A stretch of DNA of 64,000 nt from an uncultured Poribacteria bacterium. Its GTDB lineage: Bacteria > Poribacteria > WGA-4E > WGA-3G. The translations under genes were made by a program, and so were the position numbers. The number at the start of each line of letters is the position of its first letter. Position 1 is the stretch's first letter. Shown here in pieces: positions 62,310-64,000 of this stretch. The notes below the pieces were generated by a model. The model saw nothing but the letters and a program-made list of their open reading frames with translations, was not told where the DNA came from and did no database searches. Location of the stretch: NCBI GenBank assembly GCA_951828385.1, contig OX639973.1:1978470-2042469 (forward strand), written 5' to 3'.

Positions 62310-64000
62310 TTACAAATAAGGAGTCAAATCCCATAGAAGGATGGAGCCGTCATAACTCGCGCTCGCTAAAAGTGTGTTGTCTGGGGAAAATGCAAGTGCA
62401 TGTACATCTGTTGGATGTCCTCTAAATGTAACAATCTGTTTACCGGTTTTAACCTCCCATAAACAGATGACCATTTTCTCCATACCTTCTCGCCACCATG
62501 TCCCGGCTGCAAAATATTTCCCACACATAGAAAATTTAGCAGCCCAAAATATATCTTCTAACCCCTGCGGTAAGGTCAACCGAGAAAGATAGTCGTCCTG
62601 TTTCACATCATACAAGTAAGAGTTATCTCCAATAGAAGATAAATACTTTCCATCATGAGAAATGTGGACGACCTCACGAGATTTAGGTTTCAACCATCTG
62701 AAGACGAGTCTTCCGGGGATTCGGGTAATAACATTATCATTTAGGGAATTATCAATCTCTTCACCAAGTTCCATGTCCCACGAAATGACATGCGGTTGAG
62801 GATGATTTGATTCACTTGCAAGTATTTTTCCATCAAAACTAAATTGCAAATCTCCAATTGTATCACCATCATCTTCATCATCCTCGTTATCTTTTGGCTC
62901 AAGTGGATGTTTCAGTTCATAGCGTTGATTCCCGCTGTTTACATCCCACACTTTCAGGTTACCATCTGCATCGGCATAAGCAAAAAGCTCGCCTGTTGGT
63001 GATAATGCAGGAAACGCACTCCAGTATTCGCGCCCCGTTCTTTCAATAAGAGGGATACCATTCCCATCTACTTCCCAGAGCTTAACATTATCCGCTTTGA
63101 TGCTCGCGACATAGAATTTTCCACTGTTGGTTTTATATAAGAACTGATTTTTGCCTGCCGATTCCACTTTAACTGCAGGACGTGAACGTTTACTTGCAAT
63201 ATCCCATAACACAACACCTTCATGATGATGTTTTACGGCTAATGTTTTGCCATCATCTGAAAACAATGCAGTAGGAAACGAAATAGATGTCCGTTCATAA
63301 GCAGGAAACGAAATAGGGGAATGTGTAAACTGCCGTCTGCACGGATATTCAAGGGTCCACACGTTGATAAATTCGTGTCTACATTCATAAGCAAGCCGCG
63401 AACCGTTTGAAAATACGGCAGTGTTCCCCCAATCATCTGCATCCGAAAATTGGACGGTATTGCCCCAAAATTTATCCGTGTAAAGTTGTTCTCCACTTTC
63501 GAGATCACAAACAGAGATTGTGGCGGGACCGGTATCATCATAATCGACTATCGCTGCACGAAGAATGCCCTCTGGTGAATAGGACGGCATAATACGAGAC
63601 ACGTCACCAAAATCGGTATACGATTGCACCTGTCGCCAAGTGCTAACATCCCAAACGTACACAGTGCCATCTTCGCCACCAGAGGCAAGAAACTGTCCAC
63701 ACGGTGAGAAGCAGAGTGTCGATATCCAATAGGTGTGTGCTGTGAGGGATGCGATTTGTTGACCACTTTCCATATCCCACACGACTATTGCCTCCGCATC
63801 GTCAGTTGTGTCGGAGGCACTTGTGGACGCTATCAGTCGGGTATCAGGCGAAAAACTGATAGGGCTGTAAAAACCCGCTTCTTCAGTATCTGAAGCGAAT
63901 TGGGTAACCGGTTCACAGGTTTCCGCATGCCAAACTTCAAAGGTAGCAGACCGGGCATAAGCCGCTGCGAGATATTGATTATTATATGAAAAGGTCAGCT
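62310..64000 (-). CDS. WD40-repeat protein, 5' end beyond the window
   Basis: The frame is open from the stop at 62310 to the window edge. Bases 63783-64000 still encode WD40 sequence (PISFSPDTRLIAS...AIVVWDMESG), so the GTG at 63782 is not the start. At least 560 residues are present, with WD units such as LCFSPCGQFLASGGEDGTVY and LAFSPDNTLLASASYDGSIL. The blades are more diverged than in the other two WD40 proteins, and an acidic insert (DNEDDEDDGDT) interrupts one. No signal or membrane segment is seen in the visible part. It may be co-transcribed with the sigma-WD40 fusion downstream. Confidence 0.88.
   Translation of the reverse strand, partial: LTFSYNNQYLAAAYARSATFEVWHAETCEPVTQFASDTEEAGFYSPISFSPDTRLIASTSASDTTDDAEAIVVWDMESGQQIASLTAHTYWISTLCFSPCGQFLASGGEDGTVYVWDVSTWRQVQSYTDFGDVSRIMPSYSPEGILRAAIVDYDDTGPATISVCDLESGEQLYTDKFWGNTVQFSDADDWGNTAVFSNGSRLAYECRHEFINVWTLEYPCRRQFTHSPISFPAYERTSISFPTALFSDDGKTLAVKHHHEGVVLWDIASKRSRPAVKVESAGKNQFLYKTNSGKFYVASIKADNVKLWEVDGNGIPLIERTGREYWSAFPALSPTGELFAYADADGNLKVWDVNSGNQRYELKHPLEPKDNEDDEDDGDTIGDLQFSFDGKILASESNHPQPHVISWDMELGEEIDNSLNDNVITRIPGRLVFRWLKPKSREVVHISHDGKYLSSIGDNSYLYDVKQDDYLSRLTLPQGLEDIFWAAKFSMCGKYFAAGTWWREGMEKMVICLWEVKTGKQIVTFRGHPTDVHALAFSPDNTLLASASYDGSILLWDLTPYL

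Noticed and set aside
63239-63782. GTG at 63782 as the start of the last WD40 gene
   Set aside because: The reading frame remains open with WD40 sequence to 64000, so the true start is outside the window.

Overview
The window reads like a chromosome segment of a bacterium resembling Candidatus Poribacteria, the sponge-associated lineage. This is an inference from gene style, not a database match: two phytanoyl-CoA dioxygenase-like genes, three WD40 proteins, long TPR arrays, secreted sugar-binding proteins, an L-fuconate dehydratase, Uma2 and DUF4268 genes, and gaps full of small nested palindromes. No rRNA, tRNA or CRISPR array was seen.

Layout. 150-3895: an unknown protein with a perfect internal duplication, and two TPR proteins. 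3932-6888: a PhyH-like oxygenase, then a Tat-exported molybdenum sulfite-oxidase-like enzyme and a Tat-exported Fe/Mn superoxide dismutase in one operon. 7549-9467: a nuclease-like DUF4268 protein and a patatin-like lipase. 9807-15034: a membrane protein, an HpcH/HpaI aldolase, an SNase-like secreted protein, L-fuconate dehydratase, a PduO-type corrinoid adenosyltransferase and a duplicated-domain lipoprotein. 15101-17149: a secreted 14-repeat WD40 protein with a dockerin. 17398-20549: PhyH, HAD phosphatase, TPP-dependent 2-oxo-acid decarboxylase. 20754-29478: secreted CBM9-like protein, two tiny membrane proteins, DUF815 ATPase, a frameshifted secreted protein, aminotransferase, VWA lipoprotein, SH3-like protein, S66 peptidase. 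29503-34384: an envelope operon (Omp85 barrel with kinase-like N-domain, DUF4956 membrane protein, SdiA-regulated-like propeller). 35002-37031: glycosyltransferase and LamG-like secreted protein.

37334-56529 is a type I restriction-modification locus that has been opened up. hsdM and hsdS are separated by about 10 kb of visibly AT-richer DNA holding three putative conflict genes: a 1468-residue TPR/GreAB-C-like/PIN protein, a DUF5615 PIN-like protein, and a 1487-residue Mrr-like nuclease-STAND NTPase resembling Avs proteins. hsdS and hsdR are separated by a small orphan gene bracketed by perfect inverted repeats, an ISAs1-family insertion sequence with intact 10-bp target duplication, and a Uma2 nuclease. 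A YgjP-type metallopeptidase overlaps the end of hsdR. This is the best candidate for a new system: RNA-cleaving and DNA-cleaving effectors carried inside a restriction locus.

56582-64000: an AAA+ protein with a degenerate P-loop, an unknown gene, an ECF sigma factor fused through a membrane segment to a 14-repeat WD40 domain, and a WD40 gene running off the window.

A second theme is non-coding. A 32-bp unit occurs inside palindromes that elsewhere in the window exist without it, and two MITE-like elements each sit between the arms of another palindrome. A third theme is a shared C-terminal tag (GK-TW-LK) on three secreted proteins, one interrupted by a frameshift and one by a stop codon.
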